From: Leishmania martiniquensis
Lineage: Eukaryota > Euglenozoa > Kinetoplastea > Trypanosomatida > Trypanosomatidae
DNA: 60,000 nucleotides
Reading direction: 5' to 3'
NCBI RefSeq assembly: GCF_017916325.1
Contig: NC_090167.1
Coordinates: 1,465,001-1,525,000, forward strand
Below, one piece after another: positions 18,815 through 28,897 of the stretch. The notes under the pieces were generated by a model. The model saw nothing but the letters and a program-made list of their open reading frames with translations. It was not told the origin of the DNA and did no database searches. How positions within the stretch are numbered: the first letter of the stretch is position 1; every line of letters starts with the position of its first letter. A program made the position numbers and the translations under genes.

Positions 18815-19279
18815 ATGAGCTCGTGGCTGTCGCTCGAGAGCTTTCTCCACAGCCGCACGGCGACGTGGTGCCGCTACGGACTTGTGGCGTTCGGCACCTT
18901 CGGTGTCGCGAGCGACTACTACCTGACGCACTACTACCACGCTTTTGAACCCTCCGAGGGGCGGCAGTATATCGTGGACTGGAGCCCCATTGGAAAGCCA
19001 CGGTGCCAGATGCTGCTCATTCCAAACAACTACTACACCAACTACAGTCCGTGGACGCCTAAAAACGGCGACGTCGTACTTGCACGCGAGGTGGAAGACG
19101 AGCCCAACTACCTGCAGCTGCTGAATGGCCGTTTTGTGGAGAGGCAGACGTGTGGGGTCACACTGATGCAACCGGTGGAGGAGGTGGCGCAGAGAGAGAG
19201 AGCGGAGCAGTTAGAGCGTGAGAAGCTCCTGTCATATTTGTCCCAAGCTGGTGGCATGGTGAGGTCTCCAACCGTGTAG
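18815..19279 (+). CDS. Conserved-looking single-helix protein, function unknown
   Basis: A 154-residue protein that I do not recognise. One hydrophobic segment at about 20-37 (YGLVAFGTFGVASDYYL) is followed by a Tyr-rich soluble part (YYLTHYYH, NNYYTNY) and a charged C-terminal helix (about 121-143, rich in Glu, Arg and Gln) that could be a short coiled coil. A protein with one N-terminal helix and a small soluble domain fits an accessory subunit of a respiratory or ATP-synthase complex, but nothing proves that. The start is the first ATG after the predicted acceptor; the frame is open upstream to a non-ATG codon at 18683. Codon use matches neighbouring genes, so coding status is likely. Confidence 0.75.
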   Translation: MSSWLSLESFLHSRTATWCRYGLVAFGTFGVASDYYLTHYYHAFEPSEGRQYIVDWSPIGKPRCQMLLIPNNYYTNYSPWTPKNGDVVLAREVEDEPNYLQLLNGRFVERQTCGVTLMQPVEEVAQRERAEQLEREKLLSYLSQAGGMVRSPTV

Positions 19280-19718
19280 TAGGCCATCGTTTCGACCGCC
19301 TGCCCTGAATTGGCCGGCCATCTGCTGTCGACGCATGGTGCGGTCTGCACTTCTGTGCCTGTGGGCATTATTAGGTGCGCTTGCCCTATCGAAGAGAGAT
19401 TGATTTGTTCACGAGCATGCGCGTAAGCACGTTGTCCGTGCTGCTGACAGAAGCGCCATAATCCCCGCAGGTGACGCACTGTTACTAGTAGCGGACGCAG
19501 CGGCTTGAACGTCAGATGCATTACCTCCTAGGCTCCTCGTTGCTGTTCAGCATGTGGGTGCTGTGTGAGTCTCTCTGCATCTACGTCGATGAGTGTGCGG
19601 GAGAAGCTCTCGCGCCTGCTCCGCGTGCTTCGGACGCCCCGCCGCCGCTGGCCCACATCTTCGTGCGCCACTATGCCCGTATGGACGGCGGCAGGTAACA
19701 GCGAAAGCGTCGACTCGG

Positions 19719-19736
19719 CACACACACACACACACG
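19719..19736 (+). repeat. CA microsatellite
   Basis: Short CA tract about 260 nt upstream of the TYW3 start. Confidence 0.88.
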
Positions 19737-19963
19737 CACTGCCACGTTTTCTCGTATGGTGCTTCCCCCCTCTTTTTTGCCTTCTCCCCTCACATACACT
19801 GACGAAGACAAGTGTCCGCGCGTGTACACGGGCGCTGATTTTGTGTTGGGGACGTACAAGGAGGGGGCCTTTGATGCACACCTGTTGCCATCCCCGTTCC
19901 CACTTCACTTCCTCCTCCCTCCCCCTCTTTCCTCCTGCCTTTCCCCGACACTAACCCGCGCGC

Positions 19964-19965
19964 AG
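19964..19965 (+). promoter_or_regulatory. Predicted spliced-leader acceptor AG for TYW3
   Basis: First AG after a 70-nt pyrimidine tract (cctcctccctccccctcttt and following); only 17 nt before the ATG. Confidence 0.6.
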
Positions 19966-19982
19966 CGCTGTGAGTGGTGTAA

Positions 19983-20840
19983 ATGCAGCGCGGTACGTCA
20001 CGGCTGCGCAAAGCCGTCGCGGGCGTGGAGGAGAGTCAGTACTTCGCCTCCATGCGGTCACAAATTGTGACCGATCTGCGCACCCGCACCAATGACCGGA
20101 GTCTCGCCGGCTGCGTGGATCCACAGATTGCGGAGGCGGTGGAGTACATCAACGGCTCCTTCTCTCAGTACGTGACGAGCAGCTCGTGCGGGGGACGGGT
20201 CTCGCTTTTCCACAAGGGTTCAATAAGTGCTGGCAGGTCCATCTCACCACGGGCAGCCACGGAGCTGGGCGAGCCTTCGATGCCTGCAGCTGCACTCTCT
20301 TTAGGGCAGCGGAAGCGCGGCTCTTTTGGCCGAGGGACGTTGTTCCAATCGCACGACCCTCTGCCGGCGGACACTTCCATCGCCGTGAGGGAGAGGGTTG
20401 TGCCTGCACTGGAGGAGTTCTGGGCATGGAGGCAGACACAGCTCTCCGATGCGCTACTGGCGACGTCGGAGGTGCTGCAGCTGAAGTTCGAACCCATGAT
20501 CCTGCACGTGCTGTGCGCCGACGTCGAGGCGGCAGCCGAGCTGCTTAAGTGCGGCAGCGAAAGTGGGCAGATGAACAGCGGCATCGTGTCGTGCTCGCGT
20601 GGAACTAAGGCGCACCGCAAGATCACCTGCTGCATCACTTCTCCGCTTTGTATCGATGTGCCACTCTTCGCCAACGATACGTGGTGCATCTCACCCGCCG
20701 ACTTCCGTAGCAGCGTCTGGGCAACGTTTCTGACGGCCTCCCTGAATCACGTCAACACGCTGTTCGCAGAGAACGCCAGGCGCCGCGACCGTTTTCTGCT
20801 GGAGCTGCGCACTCGTGCCGAGAAGGCAGCCATGCAGTGA
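19983..20840 (+). CDS. TYW3: tRNA wybutosine-synthesizing protein 3 (TYW3/Taw3)
   Basis: S-adenosylmethionine-dependent N4-methyltransferase acting in wybutosine synthesis at position 37 of phenylalanine tRNA. The protein has 285 residues. Family signatures are present in order: the segment before residue 60 with VDPQIAEAVEYIN, SSSCGGRVSLFHKG at about 66-79 (the hallmark S-S-C-[SG]-G-R-[IV]-S-[LV]-F), and LKFEPMILHVLCADVEAAAE at about 167-186 followed by NSGIVSCSRG. The C-terminal helix is rich in Arg and Glu. Between the two motifs there is a Ser/Arg-rich insertion (about 80-115) in place of the usual short loop, possibly disordered. The start ATG lies just after the predicted acceptor. Neighbouring genes are functionally unrelated, as expected in a polycistronic cluster. 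Confidence 0.9.
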   Translation: MQRGTSRLRKAVAGVEESQYFASMRSQIVTDLRTRTNDRSLAGCVDPQIAEAVEYINGSFSQYVTSSSCGGRVSLFHKGSISAGRSISPRAATELGEPSMPAAALSLGQRKRGSFGRGTLFQSHDPLPADTSIAVRERVVPALEEFWAWRQTQLSDALLATSEVLQLKFEPMILHVLCADVEAAAELLKCGSESGQMNSGIVSCSRGTKAHRKITCCITSPLCIDVPLFANDTWCISPADFRSSVWATFLTASLNHVNTLFAENARRRDRFLLELRTRAEKAAMQ

Positions 20841-21725
20841 CAGAGGAGTCACAGCCAGGGCTGAGGAGGGGGCAAGAGCCATGAGCCCGGATAGGGAGAC
20901 CCTTATGCAGACAGGCACGCGCCGATCCTCCTCATCGCTCTGCTGGCGCGTCGCGCAACTGTCGCGAGCGCACCCGCCACGCCATCACAGGACGGAAGCT
21001 AAGTACGCTCTCGTGGACGACTAAAGGGAAGGCTATTGTGCACGCGGTAGACAGCAAGGCGAGCAAGGAAGGATGGAGACGGCGCTGTGCCAAACGGAGA
21101 GGCAGCACATACGCGTAGAAAACGCTGGCCTTGCATGGATCGCCCGGCCCCGGTGTCATTGTGGTCGTTTCGGGAAGAGAATGCAGCACCAGAGGGTGGC
21201 AGGTGGCGCCGGACTGGTCAACCTCCGCACAACATCCTTTCCTCTCTGTCTAGCCTCTTGCCGTCTTTCCCCTTTCTCGGCTCGATTCTTTCTCTCTATA
21301 ACGGATCTTCCGACAGCGGCTGCGAGGCCGTGTGCCATGACGGCCACCTTTGCCCCATTCCTCCCGTCTCCTCTGACGGCGCGCCGTATTCCACCGACGA
21401 CCCCTCCTCCTCTTCCTACTCTCTCTCTCTCCCTCTCTATCGCACATGCATATGTATGTCTCTCTCTCTATGTGTGTATGTGCGTCTATTTCTGTGGCAC
21501 TTCGCTTCAGCGACGACCGTAGCCGTAATGAGCGAGGACTGTGAAGGCAAACGAATACACATACACACGCATACGCATTCAAGTCCACTTGGCGAGTTGC
21601 TCGTGATTCTACTGAACGGGGAAACTTGTAACGGCGCCTCTGGGCCTCTCTCGCTACGCTCCGGTGCCTTGCAGCCAGCACTTATCCAGTGTACCTCGTG
21701 CTTTCCGGCGGTTTGCCGCGGTAGC
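20841..21725. other. Intergenic region and possible long 5' leader, 0.89 kb
   Basis: The first part is the TYW3 3' UTR. A pyrimidine-dominated stretch at about 21230-21480 ends at a predicted acceptor (21509-21510). A CA-type tract lies near 21556-21575. Whether 21528-21725 is translated is unresolved (see the enolase-like gene). Confidence 0.65.
21509..21510 (+). promoter_or_regulatory. Predicted spliced-leader acceptor AG for the enolase-like gene
   Basis: AG in cttcgcttcag after a long CT-rich region. The first ATG after it (21528) is in frame with the enolase-like protein; an alternative acceptor at 21671-21672 would favour the 21726 start. Confidence 0.5.
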
Positions 21726-23552
21726 ATGCCTAGTTCTGCGTCATGGCAGCGCTACGACGATGAGTTCAACGTCTCCGGTGTCATGACGGAGGCCGCGCGC
21801 GCGTGCGTGTCAGCTCACCCGACAAATGTGCAGGACTTCTTCTCCCGCTACTTTCGTGAGGTGGCCGGGGGGACGTCCGTGAAGGCGATTCATCATGACG
21901 AGGTGCTCAACGCGGCTGGCGAAGCAGCTATTACCTTCACTCTGGAGCTGTGCGCGGGGCCTGAGGTGACTGTGACCACTGGGAGCCTGCGGCCGTGCTT
22001 GGCTGCCGAGCGAGATGGACAGGCCCCCACATCGCCAATAGCGATAGAAGAGGCGGAGGACGCCGGTGCCAACGGCTGTTCCGCAATCCACAATCTATGT
22101 GCGGCGGTGGTGTCGAAGCTGGTGCAGCTGGGCTACGTAGAGCCGCAACTGGACTGGGATTCTGTGCTACGTGGTGCTCTCTCTGCGTCCTCGCTCGCCA
22201 CGGGTGCCTCATCTGTTGAGTGGGTCGTTAGCGTCATGGCATCCTTGGTGGCTGCGAAGCAGCGCCAGGTACCACTGCATCATTACATTGCCTCACTCTT
22301 CGACGAGTGCCGCCGTGAGAGACTCACCGCTGGTGGCGCCTACTCAATAACGGCGCGCAGTGGCGTCTCAGCAGCGTCAGAAGCAGTGACTCCTTCAGAC
22401 AGCTCAGCGCGACCGTACTCGGTGCCGCAGTTGCTGGTGACGTTCTTGGTGAGCGCCGCGAGGGCGGACGTTTCAGACGCGGCAAATGGTGTGCGCTTTT
22501 CTCACGTGTACGTTGCCTTGGATGCACTCACCTCGTCCGCAGACGAGACGAACGAGGCTGGCACGTCAACACCCGTCAGCGGCGCTCTGCTTCGGCAGCG
22601 CATGCAGAAAGTGCGCAAGGCTGCTCATTGCTTTCTGCAGTCCCACCCCACCGCCGCGAGCGTTTGCGAGAACGGCATCCTGCGCTGGGATGGCGCTGCG
22701 AACATTGCAGACGTGGTGCGAGTGGTAGCAGAAGCATTATCGGCTGTTAAGCTGAAGGTTGGCGTGGAGGTGTGTGTGGGCCTCTCAATGGGAGCCTCCA
22801 CGACACGCGTGCCTACAGCCGACTTGGCGGACGGCGGGGCAGCCAAGGGCGCCTCCACAGAGTGCAAGGCGCTCTACAACCTCTTCGGAGGCGCAGAGCC
22901 CCCAGTAACGGGTGATCAGCTCAGCGAGTACGTCAAGGAGCAGCTGAAGGAGGTCGGCCCAAACATTGTGCAGTTTCTCGAGGATACGCATGCCGCGGAA
23001 GACCGCGTCGCTCGGCAAAGGCTGCAGATGGCTCTCCAGGACTCCGTCGTTCTCAGTGAGGTGGCCACTTCGCAATCGGAGGTGACGACGGCGCCGTCGG
23101 GTCTTGCTGATCCGTTGCTCATAGAACTTCACGAAGGCGCGTTCCCAAACACCGTGATGAACCCCGGCGACTTTGGCAACGTGAGCAGCGCTGTCGAGCA
23201 CATGTGCGTGGTCGGCGAAGGCTCCCGCCGGGGAATCGCTGTTATGATTGACACTGCAGCCGGGGATGCGTGGACGGCGGCTCACATCGTCGATGTAGCG
23301 ATTGCGGGCGGTGCGTCTTACGTGCTTGTCAGCGCCGGCATCTTTAGTGCGCACACAGCTGCAGTCGTCAGCCGACTGGCATGTCTAACGGCTGAGTTGG
23401 CAAGCAAGCAGATGACGGCGCCACGACTACCCGCACGGCGCTTCAACCGCTACGACTGGCCCCCGTTGCCCACGACGGAGGTCGCGCCGATTCGGCGGAA
23501 GGGCGACAAGAAGAAAAAAGAGGTCGGTAAGGCATCGGCAAAGAAGAGGTAA
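21726..23552 (+). CDS. Enolase-4-like protein, probable catalytically dead enolase homologue
   Basis: A 608-residue protein. Residues about 13-45 (FNVSGVMTEAARACV and NVQDFFSRYFRE) look like a DPY-30/RIIa-type dimerisation segment. An enolase N-domain-like part follows (HDEVLNAAGEAAITFTLEL, about 57-75). The C-terminal part around 473-550 follows the last enolase barrel strands: NPGDFGNVSSAV stands where enolases have KVNQIGT, a GIAVMIDTAAGD segment stands in place of the SHRSGETED loop, and SAGIFSAHTAAVVSRL in place of the CRSERLAKYN region. The catalytic Lys and the SHRSGE loop are therefore missing, so glycolytic activity is unlikely. The layout matches mammalian ENO4, a sperm-flagellum protein, suggesting a structural role in the flagellum. 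A Lys-rich tail ends the protein. An in-frame ATG at 21528 would add 66 residues that translate a CA tract; I prefer 21726. Confidence 0.75.
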   Translation: MPSSASWQRYDDEFNVSGVMTEAARACVSAHPTNVQDFFSRYFREVAGGTSVKAIHHDEVLNAAGEAAITFTLELCAGPEVTVTTGSLRPCLAAERDGQAPTSPIAIEEAEDAGANGCSAIHNLCAAVVSKLVQLGYVEPQLDWDSVLRGALSASSLATGASSVEWVVSVMASLVAAKQRQVPLHHYIASLFDECRRERLTAGGAYSITARSGVSAASEAVTPSDSSARPYSVPQLLVTFLVSAARADVSDAANGVRFSHVYVALDALTSSADETNEAGTSTPVSGALLRQRMQKVRKAAHCFLQSHPTAASVCENGILRWDGAANIADVVRVVAEALSAVKLKVGVEVCVGLSMGASTTRVPTADLADGGAAKGASTECKALYNLFGGAEPPVTGDQLSEYVKEQLKEVGPNIVQFLEDTHAAEDRVARQRLQMALQDSVVLSEVATSQSEVTTAPSGLADPLLIELHEGAFPNTVMNPGDFGNVSSAVEHMCVVGEGSRRGIAVMIDTAAGDAWTAAHIVDVAIAGGASYVLVSAGIFSAHTAAVVSRLACLTAELASKQMTAPRLPARRFNRYDWPPLPTTEVAPIRRKGDKKKKEVGKASAKKR

Positions 23553-24550
23553 CGCGCGGTAGGGTGCAGGGGGGGAGAAAGAGGGGTGAGGTGGAGTTGG
23601 CAGGCCATCGCCTTCCCCCCTCCCTCTCCCTCTCCATCTTCCCCCTCTCCGCCGCCAATCCTGCCACATCTCTTTTGGGTATGGTGGGGTGCGGCTCCCT
23701 CTCCTTTGCCCTCTTCTCCCTCCCCACACAGCGTTCACCCCACAGGAAAGGAAAAATAAAACAGCGCAACACACATGCGGAAAGAGAGAGAGAATGAGTC
23801 AGTGCCCCCTCTGTGCGAGGCGGCTCGTGCGTTGGTCTCTTCTGGTGTATGTGCTTGTTCTTCGCCCTTCAGGCCTGACGATCCTTTTTTTTTTTCGCAG
23901 CGCATATCTGATGATGTACAGATCCTCGGCACCGAAGTAGCTACCACGGTGGAAGTCGACGGAAATACATAACACCGTATGAGAAGCATTCAGATAGACT
24001 GCAGCGTGTCTTCAATGCCTATTTTTGTCTGCATGCCGAGACCCCAGACGCCGGCGCTTTCACATCGATGCGCACGAACGCACTGAACCGCGCGTCCTTG
24101 CCAAGATGCACGGCGCAATCTAGCGAATACCACCCTTCCCTGCCACGATTTCGCGTCTGCACCCCGGGGTGCGCACATGTGCTCGTGCGTGGGAACCCAC
24201 GCTCACACCCTTACCCGGTACCCACCCCTTTACTCCTCCCTTTTGCCACGAGGCTGCTTGCCGCCTCTCCTTTCGGCTTCTCCCCGGCGTATACGCACCT
24301 GTGGCACGACGCCTGCTGCGGTGCCTCTCTCTCCGTCCCCCCCCCCAGACCCCTCTCTCTGTCTTCTCGCTGTTCCTTCAGCTGCTCTCCTCTCACTAAA
24401 GGCGCTCGCTAGTGACGCTGAAATTGTTCGTGGCGTGAGACGATTTTTTTTGCTGCCGTCCCCCTCTGGTGAGGTTCGATCTCTGCCCAGACGGATTCCT
24501 CTCCCCTCCCCGCGCGATACCGACAGGCATCACACGTGCTGAACAGAAGC
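23553..24550. other. Intergenic region, 1.0 kb
   Basis: Pyrimidine-rich stretches at about 23606-23660 and 24190-24400, a T9-type run near 23884, and a CT-rich splice region ending at 24525-24526. No gene seen. Confidence 0.72.
24525..24526 (+). promoter_or_regulatory. Predicted spliced-leader acceptor AG for the first KAP gene
   Basis: AG after ctcccctccccgcgcgatac cgac; 24 nt before the ATG. Confidence 0.5.
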
Positions 24551-24949
24551 ATGCTCCGCCGCAACCAGACATTTCTGCGCGTGAGCCCGTTCGCGCTCTA
24601 CCTCCAGGAGCTTAGCAGCGCTGGCAAGCTGAAGCGGGCAACGAACAAGTGCACTTACGCGGCGAAGTTGTACCACAAGCTCTCTCCGGCTCAGAAAGGT
24701 GCACTAAGGCGTAGGGCCAAAGCGAAGACGTTTCCAGCACAGGTGGCGTATCAGCAGCTCGTAAAGCGCGAGACGAAGCTCTTGAGCGGCATCCCAATAA
24801 AAAAGCGTCAAGCAATTATCCAGAAGAAGTGGGCGTCCTTCAAAAAATCTCAAGCGAGAGCGTCGGCCAAGGCAGTGCCAAGCGCCAAGAAGAAGGTGAA
24901 GGCCGCCAGCACTGCGGCCAAGCGTATCTCGAAGGGCACGCAGAAGTAA
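24551..24949 (+). CDS. Kinetoplast DNA-associated protein, HMG-like (copy 1)
   Basis: A 132-residue basic protein resembling the kinetoplastid KAP family, small histone-H1/HMG-like proteins that bind and compact mitochondrial kinetoplast DNA. Residues 1-10 (MLRRNQTFLR) resemble the short cleavable presequence known for these proteins. An HMG-box-like region covers about 11-100: VSPFALYLQEL, LYHKLSPAQKGALRRRAKAK, KKWASFKKS. The tail (101-132) is Lys/Ala-rich. The copy-2 gene (26886-27302) aligns with it over the first 100 residues without gaps. Upstream only non-ATG codons (GTG at 24536) extend the frame, so this ATG is the start. Assignment to the family is confident; which numbered KAP it corresponds to is not. 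Confidence 0.82.
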   Translation: MLRRNQTFLRVSPFALYLQELSSAGKLKRATNKCTYAAKLYHKLSPAQKGALRRRAKAKTFPAQVAYQQLVKRETKLLSGIPIKKRQAIIQKKWASFKKSQARASAKAVPSAKKKVKAASTAAKRISKGTQK

Positions 24950-26885
24950 CTTCTATCGCTGGCGATGGTGAAGTGTTAGCGCAGCAGAGCGATCAGCACG
25001 CGGATGAATGTACCCAATATGCGAGAGAGATCTCTGTCTCATCTATTTGTCTCCACTCGGACGGTCTTTGCGTTTTTTTTTTGTACTGTGAAGCCAACGT
25101 GCGCACGGCACTGGTGGGATGCTGAGCGAAGGGGGAGGGCAGGAAAAGTAAGTGGGAAAGGAGGAGTGACATCGGGACACGTTGAGCGCAACCTCATCGG
25201 AAGGAGACATGCCGAGCGCGAGCGCTTGCGTGAAACCAGCGGTGCTGCTCACAATCATAGATTCTTGCCGTTCTTCTTTTTTCTTTTTTTCGTGTTTCTC
25301 TGTGGCTCGCTCTCTTCTTTTGCAGTGCGCGAGTCCGCACTGACAGATTCGACATCCCCATCCTTCTCCAGCGTCTTGCCATGTACGAACGCCCTCCCTC
25401 GCCTCTTTCCGCTTCCCGATGCCACCGTCACTGTATTTTTTTCCCCTTCGTCGTCATCTTTCGGCGCACTTGGCCTTTGCCAACTCCATAGAGAATGCCG
25501 GACCGGTAGTGACAGTGGCATATACATAAGGGAGAGAGAACACCAGAAAAGGCCACCGCCAGCAGTGCTCTTCTCCCCCTCTCCCCGCCTCACTGTCACC
25601 GCTGCGGTCGATAGCTATCCGCCCCGCGCTTCGCCCCCTCTCGCGCTGCCACGTCTGTACTGATAGTCAAATGGATCTGTTCCGCACGCGCGCCTGTCTT
25701 CGCTTGTGTGTTTCTTTTTTTTTGGCTATGCGCTTTTGTTTCGGCTTTTTTTTCTTCATGAGTAAAGAGGCCCCTTCCAAAAAAGCCTCGGCATGCCTCG
25801 TCTACACGTATGTGTGTGCGCTTGTGCGTGTGCTGTACGCCCGGGCCCCGTGCGCATGCCTTCAATGCGGCGCCGAGAATGGGGTTGACCCTGGGCGGAC
25901 GCTCACACGCATGCGGAAGGAGAAGAATACAGTCTTGCCCCCTCTCTCTTCTCTGTCAGGGATGTGTGAGGCGGTGGGCTAAAGACAGCCGATCGCGTGG
26001 ATAGAAATGCCGAACTACACTCTAGCACAGGCGCGCCCATTGAAGAGGAGCAGGTGCATAGGCGCCAGCTGAAGCCTGCCTCACGCTGAGCAGTCGGCCT
26101 GCGCGTCTCTGCGCGGGCGGTTCTTCCTCCGGTGCTCGAGTCCGTCAAGGGAGTCGGAGCAGATTGGACCCGGGAGCGTTGCGGTGCCGGTGGGGACTCA
26201 TCACTCCTTTCTCTTCCCTGAACTCCGCTGGTCTGCCCTCCAAGTACTTTGCCAGATGAGCGGGAGCAAAGGCAATCAGCCGCTGCCTGCGTGCGCACCG
26301 CTAAGTGGGCGCCGACGCGGACAGGAGAACACCGAGTCTGCAATGCCTATGCCTTCCTCAGCTTGAGCTTTGCCTCTGACGATGTCCCGCTCGCATTGCT
26401 TCGGTGCCGTTTTACCCCCTCCCGTCTCCGCTTCTTCCCACATGGGTCCGCTCATCCGTCACCGCGCCACCGCATTAGCCTTCCGCACCGCCTCGTTCCC
26501 TCTATTGTCGCAGCGAGCACTTGAAGCACAACATCTCAAGCAAAAATAGAAGAAAAATCGCCCTGTCACAGCGTGGTGAACAATACACATACACCCGGGA
26601 GCGAAGTTTTTTTTTAGGGTCCGTGGTGTCAGTACGCATCCGCCGCGTGCACACTTCAGGGAACCAGAGAGAGAGTGCCCGAAAGCATAGATCTAACGCA
26701 GCGAAAGGCTCAACGCGCAGCACGAGTAAAGCTCACCGCCCCTCCCTTCCAGCGGGCATTCGCTTACACGCAGCCACACGCCTTCCACATATACCCCTCC
26801 CCCTCCCTCCCCTCCGGGGGTGCCGTCTGTGGCCCTCCTCCCTGCCTACAAGGGCACTCTCGCCCTCCCCGCTGCCAAGCCCGCC
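24950..26885. other. Intergenic region between the two KAP genes, 1.9 kb
   Basis: Pyrimidine-rich runs occur near 25260-25460 and 25560-25650; otherwise mixed sequence with T-rich runs near 25710-25760. A further CT-rich stretch at 26780-26850 precedes the second KAP gene. It is long for the spacing of tandem paralogues, and I found no third gene copy or remnant. Confidence 0.68.
26851..26852 (+). promoter_or_regulatory. Predicted spliced-leader acceptor AG for the second KAP gene
   Basis: AG in ctacaag after ccctcctccctgc; 34 nt before the ATG. AG at 26878-26879 is also possible. Confidence 0.45.
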
Positions 26886-27302
26886 ATGCTGCGCCACTGT
26901 TTCACACTTCGTCGGGTGAGCCCGTTCTCCGTCTTTCAGAAACATCTGGGCGAGACAGGCCTATTGAAGGGCGTAAAGAACCCCGCGAAGAAGTCAGCGA
27001 AGATGTACCGGCAGCTCTCTTCGCCGGAGCGGAAGATCTTTGAGGAGCGCGCGCGTCGCTTGACGTACCCTGCGCTCGACGCGTTCAACCGCTTCCAGAG
27101 GGAGTATGCACCCCGCTTTGCGCACCTGTCCATGAAGCAGCGCCAGCGCAAGGTGGCCCGGCTGTGGGCGGAGTTGAAGAAGAGTGGGACGGTGAAGGTA
27201 CCAAAAGGCGCCAATCGCAAGTTCAAGACGGTGGTGAAGAAGAGGAAGCCGTCGACGCCGCAGAAGGCGCGGAAGGGCGGCAAGAAAACGGCGAAGAAGT
27301 GA
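26886..27302 (+). CDS. Kinetoplast DNA-associated protein, HMG-like (copy 2)
   Basis: A 138-residue basic paralogue of the 24551-24949 protein. It starts with the same kind of leader (MLRHCFTLRR) and lines up with copy 1 without gaps: VSPF at 11-14 in both, YRQLSSPERKIFEERARRLT against YHKLSPAQKGALRRRAKAKT at 41-60 in both, and LWAELKKS against KWASFKKS at 93-100. The C-terminal 38 residues are rich in Lys, Arg and Thr (RKFKTVVKKRKP, KKTAKK). It should act in the mitochondrial nucleoid, binding kinetoplast DNA. This is the first ATG after the predicted acceptor; the upstream extension uses a GTG. Confidence 0.83.
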   Translation: MLRHCFTLRRVSPFSVFQKHLGETGLLKGVKNPAKKSAKMYRQLSSPERKIFEERARRLTYPALDAFNRFQREYAPRFAHLSMKQRQRKVARLWAELKKSGTVKVPKGANRKFKTVVKKRKPSTPQKARKGGKKTAKK

Positions 27303-28228
27303 CCGGAGGAGTGCACTGCTGACGGTGGGGCGCAGTTCCCGCATCGTGGTTTTTTTCCATAGAACTGCAACGAAAGACAGCAGGGTGAGTTGGGCGAGAG
27401 GGAAGCACGCGGTAGGAGAGGGAAGGGGGGGCAGAGAGAGAGACGAGAGGTATCCTAAAGCGCGGTCAACTCTGCACAGCAGGCATGTATTGACCGCTGA
27501 TTGCGAGTGATTGCGCTTCAAGCGAAACCGCTTTCGGATCCAAAGCACATTTGGACCGAATGCTAGGCGTCATCATCGTCTGCCGATCCTGCACCCCGGC
27601 TTTCCTCTTCCTGTTTTCTCCACTCGTATATAGCCTCGCGGACCCACACCCTGCACCGCCCTTCAGAAGAAGGGCGAGGACAAGCGAGTGTACCGCCAGG
27701 GATGCACTGCTGTCGAGGGGCTCTTCCTTTCGCAGCCTCTCCTCACTTCCCCTCGTTCCTTTTTTACAATCCCTTTCGTGTGGGGGCATCGCGCGTACGC
27801 GTCAGCACAGGAGAGCGCAGGGTGGAGTAGAGGGACGGGACCAAGAAGCCGCTGAGATACGTGACGCGTGTAATCCCATTTTTGAGTGCATAATGACGGC
27901 CCGCGCACGACTTGGCGTCAGCGTCGGCCCCACGCAGCTCAGTACTCTTCTTCGCTCCTTCCGCTTCCACTTCTTCCGGATCAACATTGTGCGGCTCAAC
28001 GCTCGTGGGCGTGCGCCTGCCTCTAGCGGCGATCCTCAGTGTTTCTTCTTCTGTTCTCTCGCTCCCTATCGATGTGCCGCGACCGCCGCGTTGTGATGTT
28101 CGGTAGCGAGGAGAAGGCAAGGCGCGCGCACAGGAGAATGAGGATAAGAAAAGAAAGCATTGCTTCCGGACGCGCGTGTGATCTCAGCCCATCCCGCAAT
28201 GGGACAAGGGCCCCATTTAGCGCACGCA

Positions 28229-28260
28229 TGTGTGTTTGCGTGTTAGTGTGTGTGTGTGGG
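28229..28260 (+). repeat. GT-rich microsatellite
   Basis: Imperfect GT tract ending in a G run, in the region between the second KAP gene and CKS1. Confidence 0.85.
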
Positions 28261-28897
28261 GCGAGCGGGGTATGTGGACAAAGCTCCCCTAACCCCCATG
28301 CCAACAAGCACAAAAATGCTCTGCCGATGCCACAGATGTCAATAAGGCCTTCCCCTTCCCGCTGGGTCAACGCCGGAGTCCGCGATGTGGTTTTCCTGTG
28401 TTGCCTCTATTCTCACCGAGGCGGCCTCGCCGCGTGTCTTGTTGACGCAACGCGACACTCGCGCTTTGCGGATGCTGAGGTCGGCCATGCTTTGCAGGCC
28501 AAACTGTACGCCGCCTTTCCCTTCCTCTGCACGGGCTGCGGCGCTTCTCTGCTTCTCTTTCTTCCTTAACTCTCCCTGCTGGCTGCATACGGAGCGCAAC
28601 GCATACACACATGCGTCGGGCCCACTCACTCCCCCACTCGCACCAATACGCGTCAATTGCCCGAAACGTCTTTTCTTCTGTGCCTGCATCGCACTGGCCG
28701 GGAAGTCGGACAGCTTTTCTACGCACGTTCGCTCTCGCCAGACCCTCGGCTACTTCGCTTTCACCTTTGCCGCTATACCAACGTGACCGGCACCCATACA
28801 CGTCCCCGTGTGCCCACTGTCTGTCGCCCTCTCTCTGCTTTCGAGTGTGGCTCGCACCGCCTTCAACACCGCTGAGCCTCTTCTTGGTTACCCTTTC

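Larger units (their letters stand above)
19280..19982. other. Intergenic region, 0.70 kb
   Basis: Includes a CA microsatellite at 19719-19736 and a strong pyrimidine tract at about 19888-19948 ahead of the TYW3 gene. A 60-codon ATG frame at 19516-19698 has no support as a gene. Confidence 0.72.

Noticed and set aside
24473..24483. tRNA B-box-like ggttcgatctc
   Set aside because: The last two bases miss the consensus, and no cloverleaf could be drawn around it.
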